Position numbers and translations under genes: made by a program | The notes under the pieces: generated by a model | Database searches by the model: none | Told to the model about the DNA's origin: nothing | The model's input: the letters and a program-made list of their open reading frames with translations, nothing else | NCBI GenBank assembly: GCA_025175665.1 | Contig: JANKKI010000123.1 | Location: forward strand, 3,162,001 to 3,226,000 | Source of the DNA: Cinchona pubescens | Taxonomy: Eukaryota > Streptophyta > Magnoliopsida > Gentianales > Rubiaceae | Direction: 5' to 3' | Length of the DNA stretch: 64,000 nucleotides | In this document: positions 21,940 to 33,336 of the stretch, piece after piece | How positions within the stretch are numbered: the first letter of the stretch is position 1 | Layout: every line of letters starts with the position of its first letter

Positions 21940-22139
21940 AAGATATGTTCCGTTTGCATTTCCTTTTCAAAATCCATGAACCAAACAGAAGAATCACTTT
22001 CCTAGAAATTTTTTCTTTTCCTTACTTATTTCCACGTTAAGAACAAATAAGGTAAGGAATTTAGAATTTCCAAGGAATTTGATTTACATTTTCTCGCTTT
22101 CATTTCCTCGATAGATTCCTAAAACCAAACAGGCTCTTA
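21940..22139. mobile_element. MITE-like insertion, PIF/Harbinger-type end
   Basis: The right end reads AAACCAAACAGGCTC followed by TTAA, i.e. a GAGCCTGTTTGGTTT terminal word next to a TTA target, as in Tourist/PIF MITEs. The left end (TGTTCCGTTTGCATTTCC near 21943) is only loosely complementary and no matching TTA/TAA is clear. It sits inside LN2 ORF1-like DNA. Confidence 0.4.
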
Positions 22140-22610
22140 ATCTGATTGCTGAGACCGATCCAGAATTTCTTTTTCAAATCATTATTGGCCACCTTTACCC
22201 ATGCTTTTCTCCTGAGATATTGTAGGACTCTTGCAGCCAACTGATTTCATTGTTCATTTTTTATTTTTTTAATTATTATTTTTTTTACAGAGAATCCAAC
22301 ATTACGATTGATATGTTTGCTAAAATGGGTAGTAGCCACCCAACCCTAGATTTCATTTTTCACTCACATATTCAAAACTTGTTTTGATAGGACTTGTATG
22401 CCAAGATGCCATAAGCTTACCTTCTATAAGCTTTAGGCATTTTTAGCATTATTATTCTTTTGCAATTAATAAATTCCTCTGCTATTAAAAAAATCTGAAT
22501 AACACAAATTCTATACGAAAATGACTCTTTTGTCGAATACAGATAAAAAAAACAGAAGCAATAAGCAACAAATTTAGCTGTAAAAGAACTAGAAGAAAAA
22601 AAATTTTGTT

Positions 22611-22635
22611 TAGAGAGAGAGAGAGAGAGAGAGAA
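22611..22635. repeat. GA dinucleotide microsatellite
   Basis: About twelve GA repeats, uninterrupted. Confidence 0.9.
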
Positions 22636-23328
22636 TTATTTAGAGTATAGGAAGTACGATTTACCAAAGTTTTTAGTTTTTTTACAATTTTGCCCCTTAA
22701 AAGTCAATTGGTTGACCAAACAAAGAGTTTAATGATTGGGATAGATAGAATTATCCAAATATGACATTTTTAGAAGTTGAGTGATCAAATCAGCCCCAGA
22801 AAAAGTTCAATGAGTCAAACACATAAAATTTAGAAGTTAGGTGACTTCTCTGGCACTTTGCTCCATTTTTTTATAATTTCATGGAATTAATCAATTAAAT
22901 GCCTATTAATATTTTGATCTCATAGTCTAATTTAGAAATTTTTTTTCTTGAAATTCAATGTATATATATGATCTTTCACAAATAAAATTACTGAAAAAGA
23001 TTGAGTTTTGAAAAGATTGTCTTACAGATGAAAATTAAATTTGTTATCCAATAATATAATACGTGTATTACAATAGATTACTCTTCGACAATTGATTTCT
23101 ATAGAATATCACCAAAATTGTAATGTAGCATCAACAATCATGTTATTTAAATATTAATTTTTTGGTTTATTGTGTTAAGAACTTACAAATGTACTTAGTT
23201 ATTTATGAGATGATGAAATACGGGAAAAAAAATTGAAAGCCTCTGCTACATATTTAATTAATTTCAATGTCAACAATCATGTCCATTGATGCCAGATGGG
23301 GCAACTGTAAACTTTTCAGGGCCTATTA
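22636..23328. other. unassigned spacer
   Basis: AT-rich DNA between the microsatellite and the CK LTR. No gene or element boundary recognised. Confidence 0.45.
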
Positions 23329-23481
23329 TGGTTGGAATTGGCGAATAAGAAATTAATCTCAATGACCTTTAAATGGTAATTTATTTAGCAATTTAGTCCC
23401 TATTTGATTAGCTACTTTCCTTTACATGAATAAGCATTAATTCAAAGTAATAAACATGATTGACATTAACTGGTTTAATGA
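23329..23481 (+). repeat. CK 5' LTR, first part
   Basis: Aligns with 32438 to about 32590 of the right LTR: shared text includes TTAATCTCAATGACCTT versus TTGATCTCAATGACCTT and GGTAATTT. It ends in AACTGGTTTAATGA (23468-23481), the left copy of the LN3 target duplication. Confidence 0.8.
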
Positions 23482-23634
23482 TTTTTTTTTTTTTGAGGAA
23501 CAATAGAGCTTTATTGATAAAATTGTGAAATGCAACTATGTTCTATTACATTTGCGAATTTATGGAAAAGCTATAGAATCTAAATATAGTAGGAAGAGAA
23601 CTAAGTACAAAAAGAGTTCAATACATTTGTAGAG

Positions 23635-23838
23635 CTAGCTAATTTTGCAAGACAATCTGCGACTAAATTGCCCAAAGCTGTCAACTAAACCAAAACAAAA
23701 GGCTCCATTGTTGTGTTGAACAATTCCACCAGGACTTGAAGGCCAAGGGTTGCCAAGTGCTGAACTATCCATGTTAAGTTTAAAATAACCAGCCAATAGA
23801 AAGGACCATGAAATCACCTTAAAGCTAGGATGACACAA
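23635..23838 (-). pseudogene. LN3 RNase H domain (internally deleted)
   Basis: Reads FKLNMDSSALGNPWPSSPGG with the first Asp box (normally NVDGAS-GNPG) and, shortly after, text that joins directly to the last box, ADCLAKLASSTN at about 23630-23660. The middle part with the Glu and second Asp is missing, so an internal deletion of roughly 200 bases occurred. It is the C-terminal domain of ORF2. The stop and short 3' UTR follow at once. Confidence 0.75.
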
Positions 23839-24017
23839 GACCGTCTTGAGCCCTAGGCCGAGAGTACTGTACGAAGTGGTTGAGAAAAGGACTGCAAATG
23901 AAAATTCTCATAACAAGTGATTGATCTGAGAGATTACCTATTCTACTATAAAGGAGACATTCTAAAACATTTCTACATTTTGCACCTTCCATACTTCCCA
24001 ACAGATAAGAGAGGGCA

Positions 24018-24514
24018 TCATCGAGCAATTTCTTGTAATTTTGACCACAAGTAGAGCCAATCCGCCAAGACTGAAGCAAAACAGCTTTGTAGAAACTTAT
24101 ACACAAGTAGCATTTGGCCTCGAACCCTAGGAAGTCCTAAGGTTCTTGGAAAATAATCCCAAACAGCAATAGTAAGAGGACATGAGGTAAATACATGATC
24201 CAGTGTCTCAATAGAGTGACAAAATTGGCATTTTGACACTAGCTAAAAGCAAAGTCCATCAAAACATCCGGGAAAGAAAGAATACCAATAAGATGTCACA
24301 ACATAAAAAGGGAAAATTTAAGTGGGATTCTCTTATTCAAGATATACCTTCTTGAAGATAATGAGGCATGAGGTTGCCGAATACAACGATAAGATGAGGA
24401 CAACGTAAAAGCTCTATTTCGTGAAATCTTCCAAATAACTGAGTCTTGATTTGAACAAAGATAGACTTCTTGACTTGTTACATTTGAGGCCTCCTCAGCT
24501 GATGGTTTCCACAA
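24018..24514 (-). pseudogene. LN3 zinc-binding (zf-RVT) domain
   Basis: Two overlapping frames: 24514-24296 has LCSNQDSVIWKISRNRAFTL and IPLKFSLFML, and 24239-24018 has SKCQFCHSIETLDHVFTSCP with the Cys-x2-Cys...His...Cys pattern intact. The wording equals that of LN1 and LN8 at the same place. A shift lies between the two frames. Confidence 0.8.
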
Positions 24515-24930
24515 ACTTCATGAAGCCGCCAACCTTCAAAGTTAGAAAATAACTGGTTAATTTTTATATCAGGTTGACATATAGAAGTCATACCATCCGC
24601 AAGAGTCAGAAAGTGTTCCAACCCTATCTAGTTTGCATGCCAAAAGGAAGATTCTCCATTTCAACCCAAGGTTTTAATGTTTTCCAGCACTACATCCTTC
24701 ACACGAAGCATTCTCCTTCAAATTGGACTAGGGTTAATAATCGTAGACTGACTGAGATATCTTTCCCTCATATATTGGCCCATAGCGACTCTAAATTGTA
24801 TAGTTGGCACCACAACTTTAAAGAGAAAGTCGGAACAACATTTTTTTGTCTCCTAAGTCCCAGGTCATTTTCCCCAATAGGCGAGCATAATTCAAGCCAT
24901 TATTTCCAATGGCTTTTTGGTGATCTCTTA

Positions 24931-26300
24931 TCAGTACCTCAAAAGAAGTTCTCCGTGTGCTTCTCCAAAATCTTCAAAACTTGCTTTGGGGAATCCATGA
25001 CAAAAAGAACATGAGATGGAATGGATGACAAAATATGTTTTATCAGAATGAGCTTTCCTCCCGGTGATAGAAGCTTTGTCTTCCAACCAGCCAGCTTGAA
25101 GATGACTGAATCTTGCACTGCAGGGATGAAAATAGCTAGATTTCATTTTTCCTTTGCACAATAGGCAACCAAGATAGGTAAAAGGGGAGACTTGAGGATT
25201 CAATTCTTGTTAACATCTTTAATGCCCGGACTGATCCAAGATGTTTGCAAACCTCAAAGTAACTTTTCTCCTTGCTATTTTTTTGCCCCATACCCGATTG
25301 GTAGGTGTCCAAGAAAGCTGGCAAAATCCTCAAGTTATGCCTATCACCACGAGAAAAAATTAATAAGAAAAGAACGGTGAGAAATTTGATTACATCCTCT
25401 TAGGAAAGCATAGTGTAGAAGAGCATTAGTCGAGTAGAGCTTGTACAGCCTTCTACTTACAGCCTCAGAACATAAAATATATAACTAAGCCGACAAGAGG
25501 CCTCCCTGCTTAATCCCTCTAGAAGCCAAAAAGAAACATGCCGGTTTGCCATTGATAAGAATTGAGAACCACGCCTATCTCAGGTTGGTCAAAATAAGAG
25601 ATACAAAATGAACTGGAAAGACAAACCAAATGAAAATAAAAAGGCATTCCAGAAATAGCCACAACACTATCAAATGCCTTCAACATGTCCATCTTGAAAA
25701 CCATATTGTGGCCCCTTACTTTTTTGTCAAGAGAATAAAGAAGTTAATGTGCAAGCAGTACATTATCTGAAATTTCTTGAACTCTTGAACTCTTAGTAAT
25801 TACTTTTGTACAAATTTTATTAACAAAGTTGCAAAGAGAAATAGGCCGTAAATCTACAAATCTTTGCGGGTTCTGTTTCTTGGGTAACAAAACAATACAA
25901 GTGCTAGCCATACCTTTAAGAATCTCTATCTTGAGAAAAAACCCCTAACCGAATTAAGGACATCATGCGCAACAACATCCCAACATGAAACAAAAATAGC
26001 CCTGAGAACCCATTAGGCACAACTGAACTCTTCTTGTCATGCTCATGAATAGTCTGTTTGACTTCTTCCATTGAGACCATGCGCATGAGGCTTTCATTTT
26101 TCTCTTCGATAATCAAAGCAGGGATATGGTCCAACAAGAGATCGAAATGGCTACCTAGTCATCTTTCTCTATCGTCAACAGTGTTGAAAGAATCTGACCG
26201 CTTTATTTTAATGGATTGATCGTCCTCCAGCCACTGACCACTGTCATCCTTAATAAGATGAATGGCCAACATTGCATACTTTTCATGTAAGGTTGCATGG
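24931..26300 (-). pseudogene. LN3 reverse transcriptase (broken)
   Basis: Minus-strand fragments in order: SMEEVKQTIHEHDKKSS (about 26080) from the N-terminal linker, FKMDMLKAFDSV (about 25690) with the first catalytic Asp, the LINGKPACF-type text near 25530, and SPFTYLGCLLCKGKMKSSYF with GRKAHSDKTYF (25203-24931) from the thumb region. The FADD box expected near 25400 is not legible in any frame, so the second catalytic site is lost or altered. Frameshifts occur about every 200 bases. Confidence 0.8.
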
Positions 26301-26416
26301 AAATATTTAGAATTGGAATCTCTTTCCCTGAGGCACTCAACACCAGCTTTTTGACGTATAAATTCTTTCTCTACGTGTAAGTGTCACAAAAGAGATGCTT
26401 GTGCTTGATCTAATAA

Positions 26417-27360
26417 CTAACGATTCTCTAGTAAGGGATTTTCCTGAAATGCCTGCTCTATCTGCTCAACAAAATTTTCACCACGTAAAATATTAATAAA
26501 AACATTACTAAAAGTATATTGGTTCCAAAGTTTTAGAGCTAGTTTTAGCCATTGTAACTTCTTGGCTAGAACTCGCAACCCATTACCATATAGAGGTGCA
26601 CACCCCGAGGTCTCCACAATTTTTGCAAAAGTGTGATATCGAACCCACCACACAATCATGCCAAAACCGAAATGAGGATGACCCTTTATCAACCTGGTAG
26701 AGATTCTACTAGAGTAAAAGTAGGAAATGATTAGAGGTTGTGTGGTTCAAGTATTGCATTGCCACATCTGGTAAAAGAGATTGCCATCCTTGGTTAACAA
26801 AAATTCTATCAAGACACTTCTACAAGGGACCTACATGTCGTGTACCCATCCTGTATAATTATTCTCTAAAAAAAGGCAATTCTAACATATGGAAGTCATT
26901 TATATAGGAATTAAAATCTTCAGTTTGGAATATTATGTTAAAACCTCTATCCCAAAGTTGTCGCCCAAGAAAGCCTTCTTGGACAGCCTGCAGGTTCTCC
27001 CAGAGAACTAACTATTCCTACCTTGAATATTTTGCATACATAAAGAGGGCACGAAAAATATTAGTTAATCCTTTTCCATTGATAATCACATGTATGTACT
27101 ATTCTTCATTCTTTAAAACAAAAACTTTAAGTTCACTATTGAATAACAACCAAATTTTATTTGATACATTTACCATGCAAGAAGAAAAACCTAACCGCCT
27201 TCTAATTTCATCTGACCGAGAGAAGTCTAGTAAAGGCTCCGTTATTGACATAAAAGAAATTTTGTGCAATCAGACTAGCTTTTTAAGCCTTTGTTGTGAG
27301 GACTTGCCCGCCACACCTCGAACGTTTCATATTAGGCAATTATTCATTAGAAATAATAGC
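26417..27360 (-). pseudogene. LN3 endonuclease and linker (broken)
   Basis: The minus strand from about 27345 reads NVRGVAGKSSQQRLKKLV and then SFMSITEPLLDFSRSDEIRR, the first boxes of the ORF2 endonuclease with the Asn and Glu present. Later text decays. The frame at 26692-26417 has FGFGMIVWWVRYHTFAKIV and KKLQWLKLALKLWNQYTFSN, the helical linker between endonuclease and RT. Stops are numerous. Confidence 0.75.
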
Positions 27361-27479
27361 AAGATCATTTCAAGTTGACTTAAAACTAAGCCGAGTCTAA
27401 ATGGTACAAGTGATTGCGTATCCAGGACCTCTCATCCGAGTACTCAATTGATAATGGCTACTCTAAATGAAAACCCACT

Positions 27480-28974
27480 GCATCTAAAAAATCTTTGAGA
27501 TCTTCAACTGTTGAAGGTATCCCGTCATCAACATTAGCATCATCTTGGTTGAAATCACTAAGTCGTGTGCTATATGGCTTCTCCAAGAGATTTTTTGCTA
27601 ATCATCATTTATCAAAGTGTTGATATTATTGTCTTGTGGTATAGCCTCATCATCCAAAATCTCTTCGAACACATCCAATGTCATTGCCTTCACTAATAGA
27701 AGCTAGGGTTAGGGTTATTAGATGGGTAGACTTGTCTAGTGGGCTTTCATGTGGGTCTAGTGTTTGTAATGGTAGTGCATGTAGTTGCACATGCATGTTG
27801 TTTGAGGGCTATTTGGATGAAATAATGAGGTGTTCTGGTAGTTTGGCAATTGGCTGTGATGGAATTTTCCCAGTTATGGTTTCGGTGGTATTGGTTAGGA
27901 TTTGACTAATATTATTGGTATGGGTGACTATTTGGCTGTTGGTGGTGTTATTTGTCAAGGCTTTTTTATGTAGGGCTATTGGTGATTTAGTTGATGTCAT
28001 TTGTGGCTGAGAAGGTTCCTTTGAAGACATGCCTTCTCCTATTAGGGTTTTGGATGCTGTTGATGAAGGCTCTAGTATCCATTCATTTTCCTCTAATTGA
28101 GGCTTCAAGTCATTCTGTGCCATGGCCATGGATCAATCTCCTTACTTTTGGCTGAAGGATTATCAACTAAGTTCTTCTCCTTATTAAAATTAGTTTGCTC
28201 ATTCTCTTTTGCAATCGGCCTAGGGTTTGAGTTAGATTCAAGCTTGCATTCTTTGACATCAACTTATAGCAAGAGGTACAACAGGTGGGCAGATTTTCAT
28301 ATTCAATATATTGCCATCTTACTGATACCTCCTTCCCAATCCAAAATTGTTTGAGAAGTGGCATTTGAACATCTACCTCCACACAAAATCGCGCCACATT
28401 TGGACGAGAAAAAGAAGCCAGTGCCGAATCAAGCTTTAGGGGTTCTCTAATAATCTTTGCTATCAAATAAATGGATTTCTTATCATAGCATTGAGCAGGC
28501 AATTTCTCCAATGTGACCCAAATCTGAACCACAGAGCATTCCACATCAACGTAAAAGTCTGATGTCCATTTCAAACCTTCATTGTAAACCCATGAAAGTT
28601 CCAAAACTTTCATATCCAACACCATAGATAGTTCTCCTCCACATCAAACTAGATCATAACATGGCGATCATCTAAAACAGAGAGTTCCTATTTAGGGTAA
28701 ATTGAATCCCATCCTAAGAAAATTCTTCTGCAAAGAAGGCATGCATTGTTTGCCTCTTGAGAATTTCCCAATAAGAACATGTTTGAAAGGCTTAGACAAT
28801 TGTTTCATCTCTTCGTCTATAAAGATGAGGGTTGATTCACCTCGATACATGGTTGGTTACTTGATCATTGTTGAAGTCATTTTTTGGCCTGAAACCACAT
28901 CAACAAAAGATTTCGAAGCTTGAGGAAGGGGTTTTCCCATCAGTAGTAGGCTGAAGAGTGGCCATAGCAGCCAT
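27480..28974 (-). pseudogene. LN3 ORF1 (DUF4283 and zinc-knuckle type)
   Basis: ORF1 protein of plant LINEs, an RNA-binding chaperone of the particle. The minus-strand ATG at 28974 opens MAAMATLQPTTDGKTPSS. After an early shift the DUF4283 core is readable: STLIFIDEEMKQLSKPFKHV and LIGKFSRGKQCMPSLQKNF. The frame at 28625-28167 continues with DVECSVVQIWVTLEKLPAQC, LIAKIIREPLKLDSA and ARFCVEVDVQMPLLKQFWIG, and ends with the knuckle-like YENLPTCCTSCYKL. The C-terminal part (28129-27809) is Ser/Thr/Asn-rich. The protein is split by at least three shifts. Confidence 0.85.
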
Positions 28975-29313
28975 GAGGGTTAGGGTTCACAGCTAAAGTA
29001 AGAAGACGAGAGAGAAGAGAGAGCTTTGTTCAATGAACTATTTTTGGATTCATGAACTATGTATAATATTAATGGATGATCATTTATCCATGTGTACATA
29101 ATGTTTAATGCATTAATGAATTGTGGACTTGGCTAAAGAGCAGCCATGGCAGCCATGAGGGTTAGGATTCAAAGCTAAAGTGAGAAGACGAGGGATAAAG
29201 AGGGAGAACTTTGTTCAATGAACTATATTGTGTTCATGAATAATGTATAATATTAATTGGATGATCATTCATCCATGTGTAATTAATGTTTTATACATTC
29301 ATGAATTGTAGGC
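28950..29313. repeat. 182-bp tandem duplication across the LINE/LTR junction
   Basis: Unit A (28950-29131) and unit B (29132-29313) share GCAGCCATGAGGGTTAGG, AGAAGACGAG (29001 and 29183) and GTATAATATTAAT (29061 and 29245). Each unit contains the 5' end of LN3 followed by CK LTR sequence. The duplication therefore arose after LN3 had inserted. Confidence 0.85.
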
Positions 29314-29931
29314 TTATTAATGATATGTTCATTAATGCATTCATGATGTGGATTTACATCCATAGATTATTGATGACGTGTTCATTAATTATGAACATTC
29401 ATTTATGTGCCATTAATGTTATGTTCATGAATTTAGTGTATTCATGAATTATGAATGTTCATTCATGTATTAATGTTGTGTCTATTCATTGGCTACAAAA
29501 ACTCCTATAAAAATATGAGTGATGTAAAGGAGTTGGGGATATACATTCAAGTTCAAGAGTCTTCTTTCATTCTTTCTTCTTCCTTGATTTCTACTCCTAC
29601 TCTAGAGATTTAAAAATATTGTTTCATAGATAGATAATTGAGTAATATTCTACAAGTTCGTAGACCTTGTTATGTAGTGCAACTTACAGGGGTGGAGTTG
29701 TGTTGAAATTCTGGGAGGCAATTGCATAGAATCCTTTTGCACTAAGTGACAAGCAGTTACACCTTAAGAATAAAGGATTTAATCCTTGGCAACAACTCTA
29801 TCAAATCGGTTTGTATTGATGGACTTAATCTTCACCAAGTAAGCATTTACATGTTTAATATTATATGTAAGCAAAGACTGCAAATAATATTATCATTGAG
29901 ATTAAAAATAATAAATCATTGTTTTTCAACA
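29207..29931 (+). repeat. CK 5' LTR, second part
   Basis: Aligns with about 32575-33330 of the right LTR: runs such as ATTCATGAATTGT, GGAGTTG...GATATAC and TTCGTAGACCTTGTTATGTAG are shared. It ends TTTTTCAACA at 29931. No clear primer site follows; ATCTTAAGGCG at 29932 is not a tRNA-Met match. Confidence 0.75.
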
Positions 29932-30094
29932 ATCTTAAGGCGTAATTTTTATTATTTTTTCTTTGTTAATCATTAGTATATTGTTAACAAATATTTTTAT
30001 TTGTAAAAAAAACTATTGGTGATTGCTCTTATATCTATTCATGATCAAAATTCTATTCATAACCAATATTCTGTTGTCATATATTGGCTAAAAA

Positions 30095-30963
30095 TTATTA
30101 TGGCAACTAATATAAATGTTTCTGCACCTACCTCTTCTAAGGTGAGAATTCCACCTACACCTTTTATGGTGCATGCTGAGAAACTTAAGAAGTATAATGG
30201 GTTGATTACTTCAAGAGGTGGCAACAAAAGATGTTGTTCTATCTGACCACCATAAACTTGACTAAATTCTTGAGTGAGAATGCACCTAACCTCTCTAGAT
30301 AAGAATCTAATCCTGTTGATGTAACTGATGTGGATGTGGAATCATAATGATTTTGTGTGCCGGAACTATATATCCATTCCTAGTGCTAAAGCACTATGGG
30401 AAGCTTTGGATCGAAATTACAAGGTTAAAGATGCTGGCTTGAAGATATTCATAGTCAGCAAATTCCTTGACTTTAAAATGATTGTTCAAAAGCTATTGTG
30501 AGCCAAGTTGAAGAAATTCAACTCATCTTTCATGATATTCATGCCGGAGGTATGATTCTTTCTAAGTGGCTGGAACCATTGAAAAATTGCCATACCTTGG
30601 AAGGACTTTAAGAACTACCTTAAGCATAAATATAAGGAGATGAGTTTTGAAGATCATATTTTAAGGTTAAGGATATAAGAGGATAACAAAGTGTTTGAAA
30701 GAAAAGCAAGCTCTTCATCTTTTTGCTGCGAAAGCAAATTTGGTTAAACAACTAGAGAAATTCCACGAAATGAGCCATAAAATGAAGCTTGCTGTGAATG
30801 GAAAAGGCATTGATAGGAAATTCAAAGGCAAATGTTATTCTTACAACAAGGTTGGATATCTAGCCAAGGATTGCCATAATATACATCAACAGGCAACATT
30901 CAAGAGAGGAAATGATGTCCATGTTACTGAGTTTGATGACCTCTCAAATGATGTTTCAGAATG
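30095..30963 (+). pseudogene. CK gag
   Basis: Copia gag/capsid and nucleocapsid. ATG at about 30100 opens MATNINVSAPTSSKVR. Decayed frames then give INLTKFLSENAPNLS, AIVSQVEEIQLIFHDIHAGG and KCYSYNKVGYLAKDCHN, the zinc knuckle with its second Cys changed to Tyr. The segment 30695-30964 is an intact frame ending TEFDDLSNDVSE. The wording matches a common plant copia gag lineage (SENAPKL..., SQVQELQ...). The N-terminal half has several shifts. Confidence 0.8.
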
Positions 30964-31670
30964 AACTTGTTTGCAATTGTTTTTGAAGTCAATTTATTAA
31001 GCAACCTTGAACAATAATTGGTTGATATTGGTGCCATAAGACGTGTTTGTCCAGAGAAGAAGATGATTTCCCTGTTGAACAAATATTCATAGCAAATGCA
31101 TCTACCTCTAAGGTACTTAGCATTAGAAAGGTCATTCCAAAAATGACTTCTGGAATGCTTCTTACCCTCAACAATATTTTTTGTAACTGACATTAGAAAG
31201 AATTTAGTGTCTGGCTCTATTGTTGAGTAAAAATGGTTTCAAATTTGTAGGACAGGGGTATCTTTGTCATTGGCTCTTTAAGTTAAATGTAATGACCATC
31301 ATAACCAATGATGAGAATAATGATAATGCATCTTGCTTCATACTTGCTTGAGTCTTGTGATATGTGAATTACAATTCTGTACAAAAGTTAAAAAATCAAG
31401 ATTTATTACCAAATGTGGTTTTTGATAAAAACCATAAGTGTGAAATTTGTGTAGAATCAAAATTCACAAAGACTTTTTTTCATTCAGTTGAAAGAAAAAG
31501 TGAACTTCTAGATTGAATTCACTCAGATATTGGTGATTTAAAATTTGTGTAAACAAGAGGTGGTAAAAAGTGTAATATTGCTTTATAAAATGACTGCACG
31601 AGATATTGTTATACCAATTTGCTTAAAAACAAATATAAGGCATTGATAAGAAATTCAAAGGTAAATGTTA
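30964..31670 (+). pseudogene. CK protease and integrase remnant
   Basis: Fragments in copia order: the VDIGAIRRVC box (normally VDTGATRHVC, so the DTG active site is changed to DIG), TSGMLLTLNNIF and RKNLVSGSIV of the protease, then HKCEICVESKFTKTFFHSVE, the Cys-x2-Cys part of the integrase zinc-binding domain, and IHSDIGDLKFV with the first catalytic Asp. A piece of the gag knuckle text is repeated near 31637-31690. Integrase core and RT are deleted. Confidence 0.7.
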
Positions 31671-31734
31671 TTCTTACAACAAGGTTGGATATCTAGACAT
31701 ATACTTCATACATATAATACCTCATTAAACTCTT

Positions 31735-31900
31735 GCTCTCTAATGGAATTATTTCTATTGACTATGTCAAGTCAAAAGAAAATATTGCGGATTTGCTAAC
31801 TAAAGGTTTGACGAGAGAGCTTGTGTATAAGTCATCAAAGACAAACAAGTGTTTTGATGGTAACCCTACCAAATTGACTAGAGATCCCAAGATCTAGGTT
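31735..31900 (+). pseudogene. CK RNase H C-terminus
   Basis: The frame reads GIISIDYVKSKENIADLLTK and GLTRELVYKSSK, the last part of copia RNase H (ENIADPLTKGL box). It is joined to the integrase remnant after loss of the RT. The 500 bases after it up to the right LTR are non-coding. Confidence 0.75.
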
Positions 31901-32437
31901 CAAAGGGACAACTATGTCATATTGCACTCTTAGTAGCACTTGAAAAATTTTATTTCTTACCTATTCCTATGAGAATAGGATTGCTAGTTGTACCATGATA
32001 AGGGTGAGCTAAGTTCTGAATGATTCTCATAGCTTAGTTTCCAAGTGGGATATACGCAGCATACGCTTAATAAGAGATCACTTATATGAATGAGAAATGT
32101 GACTGTTTCTTTGATAATTCAAAAGGTTTAATTCTCTAAAACATTTATGAAACCAGGAGTTGTTTATTGCTAAAATGAACACAACCATGAGAAATAACAA
32201 AATACCTAAGAAGAGAACTATGTTTTAATTAAGTACTATTGTCTTGGTTTACACTAAAGGCTAAATAGTTCAAGACATCGTGTTCACTAATTAGCCAATT
32301 AAAATCGATAGTATTTCACTAGGGAAGGTTCAAAGCCAAAAGTTACCTCTCCTAATGTACTGATCTTCAGTTCTATTCTCTCTACAAATTCTTTGAGTCT
32401 TTGTACTGGTCCGACAATTTCTATTCATGTGGGGGAT

Positions 32438-33330
32438 TGTTGAAATTGGTGAATTAAAAATTGATCTCAATGACCTTCGAATGGTAATTTCTCTACCAAT
32501 TTAATCCTTGTCGGATTAACTACTTTGCTATAAATGAATATGGCCTCAATTCAAAATTATAAATATGAATGCATTACTTTGATGAATGACCTATTTTGTG
32601 TTCATGAACTATGTATAATATTAATTGAATTATCATTCATCCGTATGTAATTAATATTGTATACATTAATGAATTGTGGACTTATTAATGATGTGTTCAT
32701 TAATGCATTCATGAATTGTGGATTTACATCCTATAGATAATTAAAGATGTATTCATTAATTATGAAGATTCATTCATCTGTCATTAATGCTGCATTCATG
32801 AATTATGTGTTTTCATGAATAATGAATATTCGCTCATGTATTAATGTTATGTCTATTCATTGACTCCAAAAATCCTATAATTAGGAGTGGTGTAAAGGAG
32901 TTGTGGTTATACTTTCAAGTTCAAGAGTCTACTTTCATTCTTTCTTCTTTCTTCCTTCTTGACCTTCTATTCCTACTCTAGAACTTTAAGAATCGTGTTT
33001 CGTAGAGAGAAAATTTAGTAATATTCCAGAAGTTCGTAAACCTTGTTATGTAGCGCAACTTACAAGGGTGGAATTATTGAAATCCTAGGAGGTAATTGCA
33101 TTAAAATTCATTTGCACCAAGTGATGGGCAATTATGCCTTAAAAACAAAGGGTTTACTCTTCGGCAATAAGTATATCAATCGGTTTGTATTGATTGACTT
33201 CATCTTTGCCAAGTAAGAATTTATTTGTTTAATGATTTATTACAGCATTAATTATATTTAAACAAAAATTACAAATAATAATATCCTTGTTGAAAAAAAA
33301 TACAAATAATAATATCATTATTTTTCAACA
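32438..33330 (+). repeat. CK 3' LTR
   Basis: 893 bases from TGTTGAAATTGG to TTTTTCAACA, preceded by the purine tract GTGGGGGAT. Its T/C-rich tail (TCATTCTTTCTTCTTTCTTC near 32936) parallels the left LTR at 29570. The inverted ends TGTTGAA/TTCAACA support the limits. Confidence 0.85.
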
Positions 33331-33336
33331 AGTATG

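Larger units (their letters stand above)
23482..29206 (-). mobile_element. LN3: nearly full-length LINE inside the CK 5' LTR
   Basis: Minus-strand LINE with a 13-base oligo-T at 23482-23494 (its poly(A) tail) and ORF1 starting at 28974. Order on the minus strand: ORF1, endonuclease, linker, RT, zinc-binding domain, RNase H, AATAAA (about 23510), poly(A). The left LTR flank AACTGGTTTAATGA and the right flank AACTTTGTTCAATGA (29207-29221) resemble each other and agree with an old target-site duplication. The 5' end was later included in a 182-bp tandem duplication. All coding parts carry shifts or stops. Confidence 0.85.
23329..33330 (+). mobile_element. CK: decayed Ty1/copia element carrying a nested LINE
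   Basis: The right LTR is continuous at 32438-33330 (TGTTGAAATTGG ... TTTTTCAACA). The left LTR is split: its first 153 bases are at 23329-23481 and the rest at 29207-29931, with LINE LN3 between. Internal DNA (29932-32437) has a gag, a short protease/integrase remnant and the C-terminal end of RNase H, on the plus strand. The RT is deleted. A purine tract (GTGGGGGAT, 32429-32437) precedes the right LTR. No matching 5-bp duplication is visible at the outer ends. Confidence 0.85.

Noticed and set aside
24574..25014. Plus-strand frame of 146 codons
   Set aside because: Antisense shadow of the LN3 reverse transcriptase and zinc-binding region.
26935..27378. Plus-strand frame of 147 codons
   Set aside because: Antisense shadow of the LN3 endonuclease; the minus strand has the WNIRG-type and TEP boxes.
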